NCBI GenBank assembly: GCA_031277915.1
Contig: JAITLL010000028.1
Span: forward strand, 1-63,302
Direction of reading: 5' to 3'
Source of the DNA: Acinetobacter sp.
GTDB lineage: Bacteria > Pseudomonadota > Gammaproteobacteria > Pseudomonadales > Moraxellaceae
Length of the DNA: 63,302 bases
Under the pieces are notes generated by a model. That model did no database searches. It had not been told where the DNA came from and saw nothing but the letters and a program-made list of their open reading frames with translations. This document shows, in pieces, positions 42,197 through 51,065 of the stretch; position 1 is the first letter of the stretch, and each line of letters opens with the position of its first letter. The position numbers and the translations under genes were made by a program.

Positions 42197-42895
42197 ATGA
42201 CGAGTACCCTTTTCGACCACAAACAAATTGAAGTAGTTTCTAGTTTCGCTGAACTTATAAATACACATTTTCAGAGAGAAACAAACGCTATTTGCTGGTC
42301 TAGAAATTTGCTTGGCGACTTTAAAGAAATCGTAGATAAGCTCCAGTTAATAGATAATATTACAGAAATTTCTGTCGAAGATCTTTTAGTCCTGCAACTT
42401 TCAGAACAAGCCCATTTGGCACGGGGAATTATCCTAAACGATATTCAACGCTTAACAGATCTAGGCGCATCGCCTTCTCTTAATTTACTTAAAAACTATG
42501 AACGTGATGAAGAGCTAGACTTTATTTCAACAGATGTCTATTCTTTTCATGTCGATCGCTCCCCTATAGAAACTGATACATTTTTATGTACTTATTATGG
42601 CGCAGCGAGCGATATTGTGCCTAATGATCAGGTTGAGCAAAAAGTTTTAATTCCAGAAATTAGAGAAAAGCTTAAAGAATTACATGATGGCTCAGAAGCC
42701 GAGTTCGAAAGCTTTCTGGCAGAGTATTTTTTTGATTTGCATTATCAACCCAAACCTCAAGCACAACCTATAAATTTAGGTATGGGTCATTTGTGGCGTT
42801 TAGCAGTAGACCATCCTACTCAAAAGGTATTACCTTGTGTTCATCGAGCACCTGTTGAAAAAGAAGGTGAATATCGGTTGCTGTTGATTTGTTAA
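42197..42895 (+). CDS. DUF1826-like protein, possible 2OG/Fe(II)-fold enzyme
   Basis: 232 residues, cytosolic. 'VYSFHVDRSPIETDTFLCTYYGAASDI' (about 115-140) and 'VLPCVHRAPVEKEGEYRLLLIC' at the C terminus resemble DUF1826. The His-Val-Asp, distal His and Arg in order suggest the His-x-Asp...His...Arg metal and 2-oxoglutarate ligands of a double-stranded beta-helix fold; this reading is inference. It converges on an unrelated putative iron enzyme at 42995. Zur- or iron-regulated contexts are known for DUF1826 but no Zur box was seen. Confidence 0.6.
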   Translation: MTSTLFDHKQIEVVSSFAELINTHFQRETNAICWSRNLLGDFKEIVDKLQLIDNITEISVEDLLVLQLSEQAHLARGIILNDIQRLTDLGASPSLNLLKNYERDEELDFISTDVYSFHVDRSPIETDTFLCTYYGAASDIVPNDQVEQKVLIPEIREKLKELHDGSEAEFESFLAEYFFDLHYQPKPQAQPINLGMGHLWRLAVDHPTQKVLPCVHRAPVEKEGEYRLLLIC

Positions 42896-42931
42896 GTTAT
42901 TTGCATAAGATTTAGATAAAAAAACACAAAT

Positions 42932-42964
42932 AAAAAAGCCTACCCACCTGGATAAGCTTTTTTT
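42932..42964. terminator. Terminator between convergent genes
   Basis: AAAAAAGC ... GCTTTTTTT arms around a 15-base imperfect loop, between stops at 42895 and 42995. Confidence 0.6.
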
Positions 42965-42994
42965 GAATGAAGCGATTGCTATGTGACGTTAACC

Positions 42995-43858
42995 TTACGC
43001 CAGCTTCTTTGTTTCAATAAAATGAATATCTGACATTTGAACATCCCAGAACTCATTCCATAAAGCACAATATTCTACACATAGGTTTGTTAAGCTTTCA
43101 TAATCATCTTTTGTGATAGCTTGAGCTAATGCAAACCATAGGTCATCTTCATGGTCATCATCCGCGGCTTCTGATGTCTCGTCAGTAGACACACCATGTA
43201 CGTGGTAATAGCCACCACCCTCAACATCAACACCCACAGCTTTAGTCGCCTCACGTAGTGGAGGACTAAAAAGAATCACCTCTTCCTCTGCAACAGCAAG
43301 CAATGCGACAACTTTAATGTAGCTATCATAAGAAGATTCCAAAAAGGTTCTCACCTGATCTGCGATTTTTGAAGGTTGATACGTTCTACGATCTTGTTCA
43401 TTTAAACCGTAATCATTCAATAAATCTTCATAGAGTGGATAGTGTGCGTACTCAGGGTTACCTAAATAATAATTTTCTTGATCTGTTCCAGGTCGAAAAC
43501 CAAACTCATCAAGCACATTCAAGCTTAATAAAACACGCGGAAACATTTTAGCTCCAGAGTGTAATTTCGGTTCTAATTGCTTTGTCTGGAACTGAGCCAT
43601 TAATAAGGCGTCAGTAAAGATCTGTACAATAGCGTGGCGATATTCCAAATGAATTTTTGTTAATGTGAATTTATCAAGCTGTCCGTTATTTAAAACTTCG
43701 ATTGCTGGATGTTGGCATACTGGTAATTCAGCAATTTTACCTCTTAATTGTTTGAGAAATGCTAGATTTTCTTCCCACTGTTCTGAAGGAATACTATTCT
43801 TCATCCCCAGTAATGCCTTTTGCCTTGGATTATTAAAATCCTCAAATTTTTTTGACAT
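42995..43858 (-). CDS. Heme-oxygenase-like (HDO/PqqC-fold) putative metal enzyme
   Basis: From the ATG at 43858 the protein has 287 residues, nearly all helical. 'LEYRHAIVQIFTDAL' (about 78-92), 'VAEEEVILFSPPLREATKAVG' and then 'YYHVHGVSTDE', 'ADDDHEDDLWFAL' place Glu/His and Asp-x-x-x-His ligands in the way of heme-oxygenase-like diiron oxidases (HDOs) and iron-containing redox enzymes. These oxidise fatty acids, arginine or amino acid derivatives. The assignment is by pattern only; a TENA/PqqC-like role is an alternative. Divergent from the TetR gene at 44181, which may control it. Confidence 0.6.
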   Translation of the reverse strand: MSKKFEDFNNPRQKALLGMKNSIPSEQWEENLAFLKQLRGKIAELPVCQHPAIEVLNNGQLDKFTLTKIHLEYRHAIVQIFTDALLMAQFQTKQLEPKLHSGAKMFPRVLLSLNVLDEFGFRPGTDQENYYLGNPEYAHYPLYEDLLNDYGLNEQDRRTYQPSKIADQVRTFLESSYDSYIKVVALLAVAEEEVILFSPPLREATKAVGVDVEGGGYYHVHGVSTDETSEAADDDHEDDLWFALAQAITKDDYESLTNLCVEYCALWNEFWDVQMSDIHFIETKKLA

Positions 43859-44180
43859 AATCATTCTCAATAACAAATTAGTTCTTATAGTTAGGTTTTG
43901 AGTTCTCCATTATTTTAATTGCGCATTCATTTGCTACTCAATAAAATTGTATACTCATTCCTAAACAATTCGATATTAGGTTTATTGTTTAAACAAATCA
44001 ATCCATCATTTAATGAATTTTTTTAATAAATTAATTAACAATTGATAGCAAAAAATATTGTCATTTTTATTATTTCATCTGTTGTATTACGACAATCTTT
44101 TCAATATGATTAAAATTAACTTCTATAAGAGACCACTTTAAAAAGAAACGGATTTCAAAAGATTTACAACGGGGAAATCG
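43859..44180. other. Divergent promoter region, HDO-like and TetR genes
   Basis: 322 strongly AT-rich bases; no dyad strong enough to name as operator. A GGGGAAATCG ribosome binding sequence precedes the TetR start. Confidence 0.45.
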
Positions 44181-44753
44181 ATGTCAAAAAGAGACACAAT
44201 TATAACAACGGCTATAGCCCTTTTTAATCAGAAAAGCTATAACGGTATTGGAATTGATAAAATTATTGCTGAATCCAATGTCGCAAAAATGACATTCTAC
44301 AAATATTTCCCTTCCAAGGAAAATTTAATAGAATCATGTCTTTATAGAAGAAATTCTGATATACAGGCTGCCATATTAGAAAGAATCAATGCAAATGACT
44401 TGCCTTTAGTTCAGCTCAGGAGTTTATTTGATTGGTATATTGACTGGATTTATACCGAAGATTTCAATGGATGTTTATTTAAAAAAGCAACTATGGAAGT
44501 AGTTCAGATTTATCCATCGCTTAAGACTCCAATTAATGAATATCGTGAATGGATCTATCAGCTTGTTTTTTCAATATTAATTAAGTTCTATGTTGAAGAC
44601 CCAGTTGCATTAACTACATTATTTCTCAATATTATTGATGGCATTATTATTGATGGCACAATTGATAAAAGTTTAGTTAACCCTGAAAAAACATGGTCTT
44701 ATATGAAAAAGATCATTGAGCTTGAAAAAGTTGAAGAACTCATTGCCGTTTAA
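44181..44753 (+). CDS. TetR-family regulator 3
   Basis: 190 residues, TetR HTH ('GIDKIIAESNVAKMTFYKYFPSKENLIESC') and short C-terminal domain including 'LIDLFDWYIDW' like helices. Related to the other TetR genes in the window but without a C4-like leader. Divergent from the HDO-like gene at 43858, a likely target. Followed by a terminator. Confidence 0.88.
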   Translation: MSKRDTIITTAIALFNQKSYNGIGIDKIIAESNVAKMTFYKYFPSKENLIESCLYRRNSDIQAAILERINANDLPLVQLRSLFDWYIDWIYTEDFNGCLFKKATMEVVQIYPSLKTPINEYREWIYQLVFSILIKFYVEDPVALTTLFLNIIDGIIIDGTIDKSLVNPEKTWSYMKKIIELEKVEELIAV

Positions 44754-44758
44754 ACCAT

Positions 44759-44802
44759 AAAAAGAGATTTTTTTATTTATTTTTAAAAATAATCTCTTTT
44801 TT
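44759..44802 (+). terminator. Terminator of TetR 3
   Basis: AAAAAGAGATT ... AATCTCTTTTT, 11-bp arms around a 21-base AT loop, ending in a T run, 6 bases after the stop. Confidence 0.8.
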
Positions 44803-45142
44803 AATTATTTTAAGTCTACTTAAGCTTATATTCATTAAACTGTCACTTTCGGTTATATATAAACACATTCAAATTAATTTAACTATTTAATTTTTTGATA
44901 TTTAAATATTAAATATAACACTCAACACATGGAAAATTTTAAAACAAGAACAAATGCTTTAAGCAGAAGTACATCTGCTTGTGTCTGTCAGTAATATGTC
45001 TTTACGCGCATTTGAGGTCTGAATTTTATACCGTCTATTCACCGATTAAGCTAATTTATACAAATATGACCTAAGAGCTTTGCCGATCTTTTAACATATA
45101 ACTTTACACTATCACAGCCTAAAACCGCATAAGCAACAACAT
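44803..45142. other. AT-rich spacer before the catalase relic
   Basis: No gene. An AAGCAGA-AGTACA-TCTGCTT hairpin at 44961-44980 lacks a T tail. The left part of the catalase gene is not recognisable here. Confidence 0.45.
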
Positions 45143-45641
45143 GTAAAGGAAGCTTTCGTATTTGAACGTTCTAAAATTCAAGATACAGAAAATTCGTAAG
45201 CGAATTCTTACTAATATCTTAGTCAATATTGATCTTGATTTGGCAAAGGAAGTGGCTGAAGAGTTGGGCCTATGCTGAAGAAAATGCAGTAGCTAAAATT
45301 CTGGTATCTAATGCAACTCTGGTAATCTCTAACGATAAACAGAATATAGCTGTAGATGTTAGACAAAATAGTGAACCATCGGTGACTGCTGTAGATAGCA
45401 ACAACCTTGATAAATTCAAAAAAAGATGGCGAGCGACTCATTATATTTTAAAAGTTAATAGACTCTTAAAACCAATCATTCCATCGGGGGTGATAAACAA
45501 GAGTTACTACAAACACTGTCTATAGTGAAAAATGTAGGTGTTTTAACTTTTGATAAGTTTAAAAGGGTAAAACAGCAATTTAAAGAGTTTATTCAGACAC
45601 ATCATATGTTGGATCGAAAAAACAAAGCGATTTCGACTTAA
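45143..45641 (+). pseudogene. Degenerate C-terminal part of a large-subunit (KatE-type) catalase gene
   Basis: Joined over frames the translation reads KEAFVFERSKIQDTE, frameshift, 'IRKRILTNILVNIDLDLAKE' VAEELGL, stop, then after a gap in another frame 'KILVSNATLVISNDKQNIAV' and 'SEPSVTAVD', then 'LLKPIIPSG', frameshift, 'ELLQTLSIVKNVGVLTFDKF' and a tail to TAA at 45641. These are in order the post-heme-domain linker and the flavodoxin-like C-terminal domain of KatE/HPII catalases. The N-terminal catalytic part is deleted, and there are at least two frameshifts, one stop and an internal deletion. The gene is dead. Confidence 0.75.
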
Positions 45642-45642
45642 T

Positions 45643-45672
45643 AAAAAAAGCCCTCCAAGGAGGGCTTTTTTA
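45643..45672. terminator. Bidirectional terminator between catalase relic and csp gene
   Basis: GCCCTCC-AA-GGAGGGC with A run before and T run after; serves csp on the minus strand and formerly the catalase on the plus strand. Confidence 0.9.
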
Positions 45673-45695
45673 GATTTTATATTCTACAGAAATAA

Positions 45696-45908
45696 TTACT
45701 GTGGAATAATGTTTGTAGCGCTAGGACCTTTTTGGCCTTGAACAACGTTAAAAGTTACGCGTTGGCCTTCATGTAAAGTTTTGAAGCCAGAAGCAGCGAT
45801 TTCTTTAAAGTGAGCAAAAACGTCTGGACCTGAATCTTGTTGAATAAAACCGAAACCTTTAGTTTCGTTGAACCATTTAACTGTACCGGTAGCTGTATTG
45901 TTAGACAT
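45696..45908 (-). CDS. Cold-shock domain protein
   Basis: 70 residues from the ATG at 45908 (AGGA 8 bases upstream). '[27 protein letters not shown]' contains both RNP motifs of CspA-family RNA chaperones. A longer frame reaches 45953 but adds residues unlike any Csp. It has a long AT-rich upstream region, as usual for cold-regulated leaders. Binds single-stranded RNA and DNA; which of the several Acinetobacter Csp it is cannot be told. Confidence 0.95.
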   Translation of the reverse strand: MSNNTATGTVKWFNETKGFGFIQQDSGPDVFAHFKEIAASGFKTLHEGQRVTFNVVQGQKGPSATNIIPQ

Positions 45909-47652
45909 AACATATATCCTATTGATATTTAAGAACTTAAAGTCATGAGACATGACGGGTTTAACTTTGAAAAAATAACGAATTGAGCTTAAGATCTTAA
46001 AAACGGAGGATTATGAATAAAGCTTCGATACTAAAAGAGGATTTACTAAACTAATAAGTCTTTTTTCTAGTTAAGTTAATTATACACCAAAAGATCGCCT
46101 ATTCAAGCAAATTATATGAATTATTTATTACTTCTATACTATGCACTTGTCTGTCTATGTAAAAATCATTACAAAATATTATGTAAGCTAACAATAAATG
46201 ATCTGTTATACAGTTTTATAAAATTAGATTTTTTATTATTACAAAACCTTCATTCAAATCATAAAGACCACTCTCAGATACTCCCTCACACTAAATAAAA
46301 AAATTGATTTAAATAATATTATGATTAATTATTTAAATGATCACACACTACCCACACCCCATAAAGAGCAACAACCAAAAGTTGTTATATTTAAAAAATC
46401 ATTACAACTAAATGCATTCATACCAAACAAATTTTTAAATAGGTTACCATAATTTCAATATATAATTTAAAATTATTCTTTATTTTTTAAAATTAGAATT
46501 TTATTTTAAATAAAATTAACTACCAAACACATGAGCACCAATTAAAATCAATAATTTTTATTTTAAATATCATTGGTTAGTGAGGTATATAACATAGCGA
46601 TGAACCCAGCAAAAATACCTACGTCCTCTTATTTTATTCTAGGTAGAATAAATTATAAATTTGAAGTATAAAATGTTGGGGTGATAACGATCTAGCATTC
46701 ACATATTTATTTATCAATATGTAGACTTTACTTCCTAAAGATGGAGATTACTTTTTTCACAGCGCAGACTTTTACTAACAAAAATAAAATATAACAATAA
46801 GTTAAATATCTACAGAAATATTTATAGGTCAATAGGCCATGTCTTCTAAAGAGCATCAGACTGCTCACTTAAGTACTCAGTAGCATAGCGTGAACTCTAA
46901 GTCTTTAGAGGAAATGACCAGCTTTGTATTAAAGCAAGTTGAAAAGAACTTTGCAAAAAATGGAGTTTGTCGCCCGTTGTAGGAGTAAAATACTAGACAA
47001 TTACCTTGGTAGTTGACATGATGTTAAATATAAAAGCTATATTATTAGCTCCAACATACGTTATTTATGATAATCAATTATCTCAAAAAATAGAGTATAA
47101 AACCATAGTAAATATTTTTATAAATACTTATATGATAAAATATAAAAATACATTTAATCTAGAGTTATTTCTTATACACTTGGATTAATTTCAACATCTC
47201 ATTTATTTTTTAATAAGAAATATAAAAAAACCATTAGCATAAATCATGAACAATTCATCTAAAGTTTAAAAACATATACAACATCACTTTCCTATATTAT
47301 TAAAATTTAATTTTCAGTTTTACTAAATCAAAAAAAATAAATTACTCCAAATATAAAAGTAAAGATTAGATTGCATTTAAAATTACAAACCACCCCATTT
47401 ATTATTGATTATTTAGTTTAAAATTTTTAAATAATAGGTTAACTTCTAACTAGTTTTTATTAAAGCTAAAAGTTAGCCACCTTTTGAATAAAGAATAATC
47501 ACACTTTATATAAAAACAGCAAATATTATGTCTACTGGACCATATAACATTAAAGAACTGGATGTATTGATTGCTTCATAGTGTGCTTAAGCTGCCCTCA
47601 GCTCATATCAGCAACGAGCCTATCTATAATTCTTTGAACTTTGAGGACACTC
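45909..47652. other. 1.7-kb AT-rich, gene-poor region
   Basis: Apart from the csp leader on the left, only short AT-rich frames occur (46116-46298, 47006-47188), which look like chance. Two possible relics: 46839-46982 (see next entry) and a minus-strand run near 46580-46635 reading like part of a membrane protein (VGIFAGFIAMLYTSLTN). Composition and relics suggest a decayed region. Confidence 0.5.
46839..46982 (+). pseudogene. Short relic frame with one internal stop
   Basis: From ATG at 46839 to TAG at 46980-46982 a 48-codon frame is interrupted only by TAG at codon 15. It reads MSSKEHQTAHLSTQ, stop, then 33 residues including 'SLEEMTSFVLKQVEKNFAKN', and looks like real coding sequence with helix-forming character. 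The family is not recognised. Confidence 0.35.
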
Positions 47653-48375
47653 ATGCATCTACATTTTATTGTTCATGAAGATTTTGAAGCACCTGGTGCA
47701 TACGAAATTTGGGGCAAAAGACATAACTTTGAAATGACATATTCAAGAGTGTATTTAAATGAGCCCTTACCTTCTAAGGTTGAAGGGATAGATTTCCTTA
47801 TTGTGATGGGTGGCCCCCAAAGTCCAGATACTACTATCGAAATGTGCCCTCATTTTAATTCACTTGCCGAGCAAGCGGTTATAAGAAAAGCGATTGAGGC
47901 AAATAAAGTGGTTTTAGGGGTATGTCTGGGTTCACAGCTTATAGGGGAAGCTTTGGGTGCGAATTTTGAGCATAGTCCAGAAAGAGAAATTGGTAAGTTT
48001 CCTATCATGCTAACAGAACATGGAGTTAAACATTCGCTATTTTCACACTTAGGAAAAATAACAGAAGTTGGACATTGGCATAATGATATGCCCGGCTTAA
48101 CGAGTAATGCAAAAATTATTGCTTTTAGCGCAGGGTGTCCACGACAAATTATTGAATATTCGAAATTAGTTTATGGATTGCAGTGTCATATGGAACTGAC
48201 ACCTGAAGTCGTTGAATTGCTTATTCAGCATTCGGCCGTTGAACTGGATCAAGCTTATGATTATAAATTTGTGAACACGCGTGAAGAATTACGAAGCCAC
48301 GACTACCAAGAAATGAACAAAAATCTGTTTATTTTTCTTGATAAACTGAAAGAAGAATATTTAAAACTCAGCTAA
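47653..48375 (+). CDS. Class I glutamine amidotransferase-like protein
   Basis: 240 residues from ATG at 47653 (GAGG 8 bases upstream). 'LIVMGGPQSP', 'VLGVCLGSQLIGEALG' with the nucleophile Cys (about residue 94) and 'YGLQCHMELTPE' with the catalytic His and Glu form the triad of class I GATases. Stand-alone members (GuaA/GlnAT-like, YfeJ-type) hydrolyse glutamine or gamma-glutamyl compounds. The partner synthase is not nearby, so a gamma-glutamyl hydrolase role is possible (inference). Confidence 0.88.
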   Translation: MHLHFIVHEDFEAPGAYEIWGKRHNFEMTYSRVYLNEPLPSKVEGIDFLIVMGGPQSPDTTIEMCPHFNSLAEQAVIRKAIEANKVVLGVCLGSQLIGEALGANFEHSPEREIGKFPIMLTEHGVKHSLFSHLGKITEVGHWHNDMPGLTSNAKIIAFSAGCPRQIIEYSKLVYGLQCHMELTPEVVELLIQHSAVELDQAYDYKFVNTREELRSHDYQEMNKNLFIFLDKLKEEYLKLS

Positions 48376-48383
48376 ATAACAGT

Positions 48384-48409
48384 AAAGCCCTTTCAGCAGG
48401 GCTTTCTTT
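48384..48409. terminator. Terminator after the amidotransferase gene
   Basis: AAAGCCC-N8-GGGCTTT followed by CTTT; lies between convergent genes ending at 48375 and 48435. Confidence 0.8.
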
Positions 48410-48434
48410 CATGAAGTTAAATCTTCATTAAGTT

Positions 48435-49139
48435 CTATAAACTCCCCCCTCCATCAACATTTAGAACTTGGCCCGTAATAAAACCTGCATGATCTGACAG
48501 TAAAAAAGATACGGCATGTGCAACATCTTGTGGTGTGCCGATTCTTCCTAAAGGAATACTTTCTAATATCGCTTTTTCAGCTACGCTTCCAACTGGCCTG
48601 GTTTTTCTAAAAAGTTCCGTTTCAATTGGCCCTGGTGATACACAATTGACTGTTATTCCGAACTCAGCCAACTCAAGTGCCCAAGTTTTAGTACAACCGA
48701 CCAATGCACTTTTTGCTGCTGAGTATGCTGTCCGTTGTTTTGCCCCGTAAATCACCCTACTCCCAATATTAATAATTCGCCCAAAGCGTTGTTCTTTTAG
48801 TTGAGCAACAAAATGCTGAGTTACTTGTATAGCCGCTCTTACATTTAAGTTCCAGACCTCCTCTAAGGCAAGAAAGGAAATCTGGCCTAAAGGTTGAGGT
48901 AGACTAATTCCTGAGTTATTCACTATTCCATGTATGACATGAGATTTAGCAATTAATGCTAAGGTTTCTTCAGTCTGTTCTATATTGGATAGATCACAAC
49001 TAAAAAGCTGTCCGGGAAAGTCTATATGGTCGATATTTCTGGCAATGCCAATCACCTGATGCCCCTGCAAGGACAGTTCGTTGCTAATTGCTTTTCCAAT
49101 ACCTTTAGTAGCACCTGTAACTAAATAAGTGTTTTTCAT
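48435..49139 (-). CDS. Short-chain dehydrogenase/reductase, FabG-like
   Basis: 234 residues. 'GATKGIGKAIS' (coenzyme), 'NNSGIS', catalytic Ser in 'NIGSRVIYG', 'YSAAKSAL' with Tyr and Lys, 'NCVSPGPIETE' and a C-terminal 'VDGGGSL': a complete classical SDR of the 3-oxoacyl-ACP reductase type, probably using NADP(H). Not in an operon with fatty-acid genes, so its substrate is open. Confidence 0.9.
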   Translation of the reverse strand: MKNTYLVTGATKGIGKAISNELSLQGHQVIGIARNIDHIDFPGQLFSCDLSNIEQTEETLALIAKSHVIHGIVNNSGISLPQPLGQISFLALEEVWNLNVRAAIQVTQHFVAQLKEQRFGRIINIGSRVIYGAKQRTAYSAAKSALVGCTKTWALELAEFGITVNCVSPGPIETELFRKTRPVGSVAEKAILESIPLGRIGTPQDVAHAVSFLLSDHAGFITGQVLNVDGGGSL

Positions 49140-49453
49140 AGCGAATCCTTATTAGACATAAAATAGTTTCTGGTTCGTTCTCCCCTGTTAACTACAAAAT
49201 AATAAAACGTTAACTATGATTTTTTATGACGATAAATAGATTTATATAAATTCAAAAAAACTATAATCAATATCCCCAAAATGGATATCACTTTATATTG
49301 ATTTTCTTAATTGAAATTAAGAAGTGGTTGTATTTGTATAAGTTAAAAAATTGGTATAGTCATTTAGCTTTAACTTACCTTCTAAAAGATTATTTTAAAC
49401 AGCTAGATGGGATTTTTAAGTTTCAGTAAATGCATTAAAAAGAGTACGTAATA
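49140..49453. other. Divergent intergenic region, SDR and PEP-mutase-family genes
   Basis: 314 AT-rich bases with promoters for both neighbours. No operator or terminator recognised. Confidence 0.4.
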
Positions 49454-50272
49454 ATGAAAACCTCTGTAGATGAGAAAAGAAAAAAATTCCGTGATCTCCA
49501 TAAAGACGGATGTTTTATTTTACCCAACCCTTGGGATGCAGGCAGCGCAAAGGTACTCGAACAACTCGGCTATAAAGCACTTGCCACAACAAGCTCAGGT
49601 TATGCATGGTCTTGCGGAAAGACCGATGGTCAACTCGACCGAGATGAAACGTTGGCACATTTACGTTATATGGTTCAGTCCACTAACCTGCCTATAAATG
49701 CTGATTTTGAAAGTGGCTTTTCAGATACAACTCAAGGTGTTATTGAAAATGTTCTAATGGCACTTGATACAGGTATAGCGGGTATTTCTATTGAAGATTC
49801 GACTGGAAATAGTGAAAAGCCGCTTCGTGGAATTTTTGATGCAGTTGAAAGAATACGAGCAGCTCGTTTAGCGATCGACCAAAGCGGAACTCACGCTATG
49901 CTTATCGGACGTGCTGAAAACTTTTTTGTTGGTGTGCCCGATTTAGAAGATACCATTAAAAGATTAAAAGCATATTCAGAAGCTGGTGCTGACTGCCTAT
50001 ATGCACCTGGTATTAAAACTCGTGAACAAATCATCGCTGTTGTGAATGCCGTTTCACCAAAACCCGTAAACGTTTTAATTGGCTGGGATACTGATTTAAC
50101 AGCAGCAGAGCTTGCAGATTTGGGTGTAAGACGTATTAGTCTGGGTGGAGCATTAGCTCGTACAGCGTGGGATAGTTTTATTAAAGCAGCAAGTGCGATT
50201 GCCGAATCAGGTGATTTTCATTCGCTCAATACTACGGTTTCAAGTAGCGATCTAAATAGTCGATTTAAATAG
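49454..50272 (+). CDS. Isocitrate lyase/PEP mutase-family enzyme
   Basis: 272 residues. 'LPNPWDAGSAKVLEQLGYKALATTSSG' and 'NADFESGFSD' (Mg site), 'ISIEDSTGN' and 'IGRAENF' are the standard motifs of the ICL/PEPM superfamily group with oxaloacetate or 2-methylisocitrate-like carbon-carbon bond lyases and phosphonate hydrolases. The catalytic-loop motif of true methylisocitrate lyases (KKCGH) is absent, so the exact reaction is open. Confidence 0.88.
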   Translation: MKTSVDEKRKKFRDLHKDGCFILPNPWDAGSAKVLEQLGYKALATTSSGYAWSCGKTDGQLDRDETLAHLRYMVQSTNLPINADFESGFSDTTQGVIENVLMALDTGIAGISIEDSTGNSEKPLRGIFDAVERIRAARLAIDQSGTHAMLIGRAENFFVGVPDLEDTIKRLKAYSEAGADCLYAPGIKTREQIIAVVNAVSPKPVNVLIGWDTDLTAAELADLGVRRISLGGALARTAWDSFIKAASAIAESGDFHSLNTTVSSSDLNSRFK

Positions 50273-50321
50273 CATTTGAATCATCTTCCTGATTTGATAA
50301 CTTTTAGCGAGGACCTCTGTT

Positions 50322-50906
50322 ATGGCCCCAAACATCATGCTTTCAAGTAATCGTATTCGATTACGCCTTTTGACCATTGAAGACTCAAAAGATTTAGTTA
50401 CCGCTGCTTCAGACGGAGAACTATGGAACCTCCCTTTCACTGTCGTACCTTCAACAGAAACAGTAGATGACTATATTCACCTTGCGCTAGAAGGTTACCA
50501 AGCAGGTACTGTTCTTCCTTTTGTTATTGAAGATATTGCTACAGGAAAAATCATTGGGTCTACAAGATTTTGGAAAATAGATAGAAAAAATTTAAAGTTA
50601 GAAATTGGCAGCACTTGGTACTCAAAATCTTGGCAGCGAACATATGCAAATACAGAGGCAAAATATTTGCTGCTTCAATATGCCTTTGAAGAGCTAAATT
50701 GCGTTAGAGTTCAGTTCACAACAGATGTACTTAATGAAAAATCACAGAATGCAATTTTAAGACTCGGTGCCCAGAAAGAAGGTGTGGTTAGAAATGAGCG
50801 AATTATGCCTGATGGGAGAAAAAGGAATTCTGTCAGATTCAGTATCATTGATGAAGAGTGGCTGAGCATAAAAGATAATCTAATTAAAAAGTTAAATTAT
50901 TATTAA
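50322..50906 (+). CDS. GNAT acetyltransferase, RimJ/RimL type
   Basis: 194 residues. 'NRIRLRLLTIEDSKDL' at the N terminus and 'LEIGSTWYSKSWQRTYANTEAKYLLLQYAFEEL' then 'SQNAILRLGAQKEGVVR' match RimJ/RimL-like N-acetyltransferases. Acetyl-CoA donor; acceptor unknown (protein N terminus, polyamine or drug). GAGGA 9 bases upstream supports the start. Probably co-transcribed with the PEP-mutase-family gene 50 bases before it. Confidence 0.87.
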   Translation: MAPNIMLSSNRIRLRLLTIEDSKDLVTAASDGELWNLPFTVVPSTETVDDYIHLALEGYQAGTVLPFVIEDIATGKIIGSTRFWKIDRKNLKLEIGSTWYSKSWQRTYANTEAKYLLLQYAFEELNCVRVQFTTDVLNEKSQNAILRLGAQKEGVVRNERIMPDGRKRNSVRFSIIDEEWLSIKDNLIKKLNYY

Positions 50907-50940
50907 TTTTTCCTGCAGCTTTATTACCTGCAACCATTGC

Positions 50941-50955
50941 AAATGAGTCTCATTT
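50941..50955. promoter_or_regulatory. Fur-box-like palindrome before the siderophore receptor
   Basis: AAATGAG-T-CTCATTT, perfect 7-1-7 dyad, resembles the AATGA(G/T)...(C/A)TCATT core of Acinetobacter Fur boxes. Position before a TonB receptor gene fits iron control; not proven. Confidence 0.6.
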
Positions 50956-51065
50956 ATATATACTTTACACACTTTTTTTTGAGTCTATAGACGGCACTCC
51001 TATTTGTTTGAATGGCCGCTCTTTTTCAGCCTCAACACGATTTTCTATATCACTTAGGTATACGT

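Noticed and set aside
45229-45525. 98-codon plus-strand frame as a gene
   Set aside because: It joins pieces of the decayed catalase C-terminal domain out of their original frame and is not a gene.
46116-46298. 60-codon frame after csp
   Set aside because: Same reasons; leucine/tyrosine/lysine-rich by AT content only.
47006-47188. 60-codon frame in the AT-rich block
   Set aside because: Composition of pure AT-rich DNA, no ribosome binding site, no recognisable domain.
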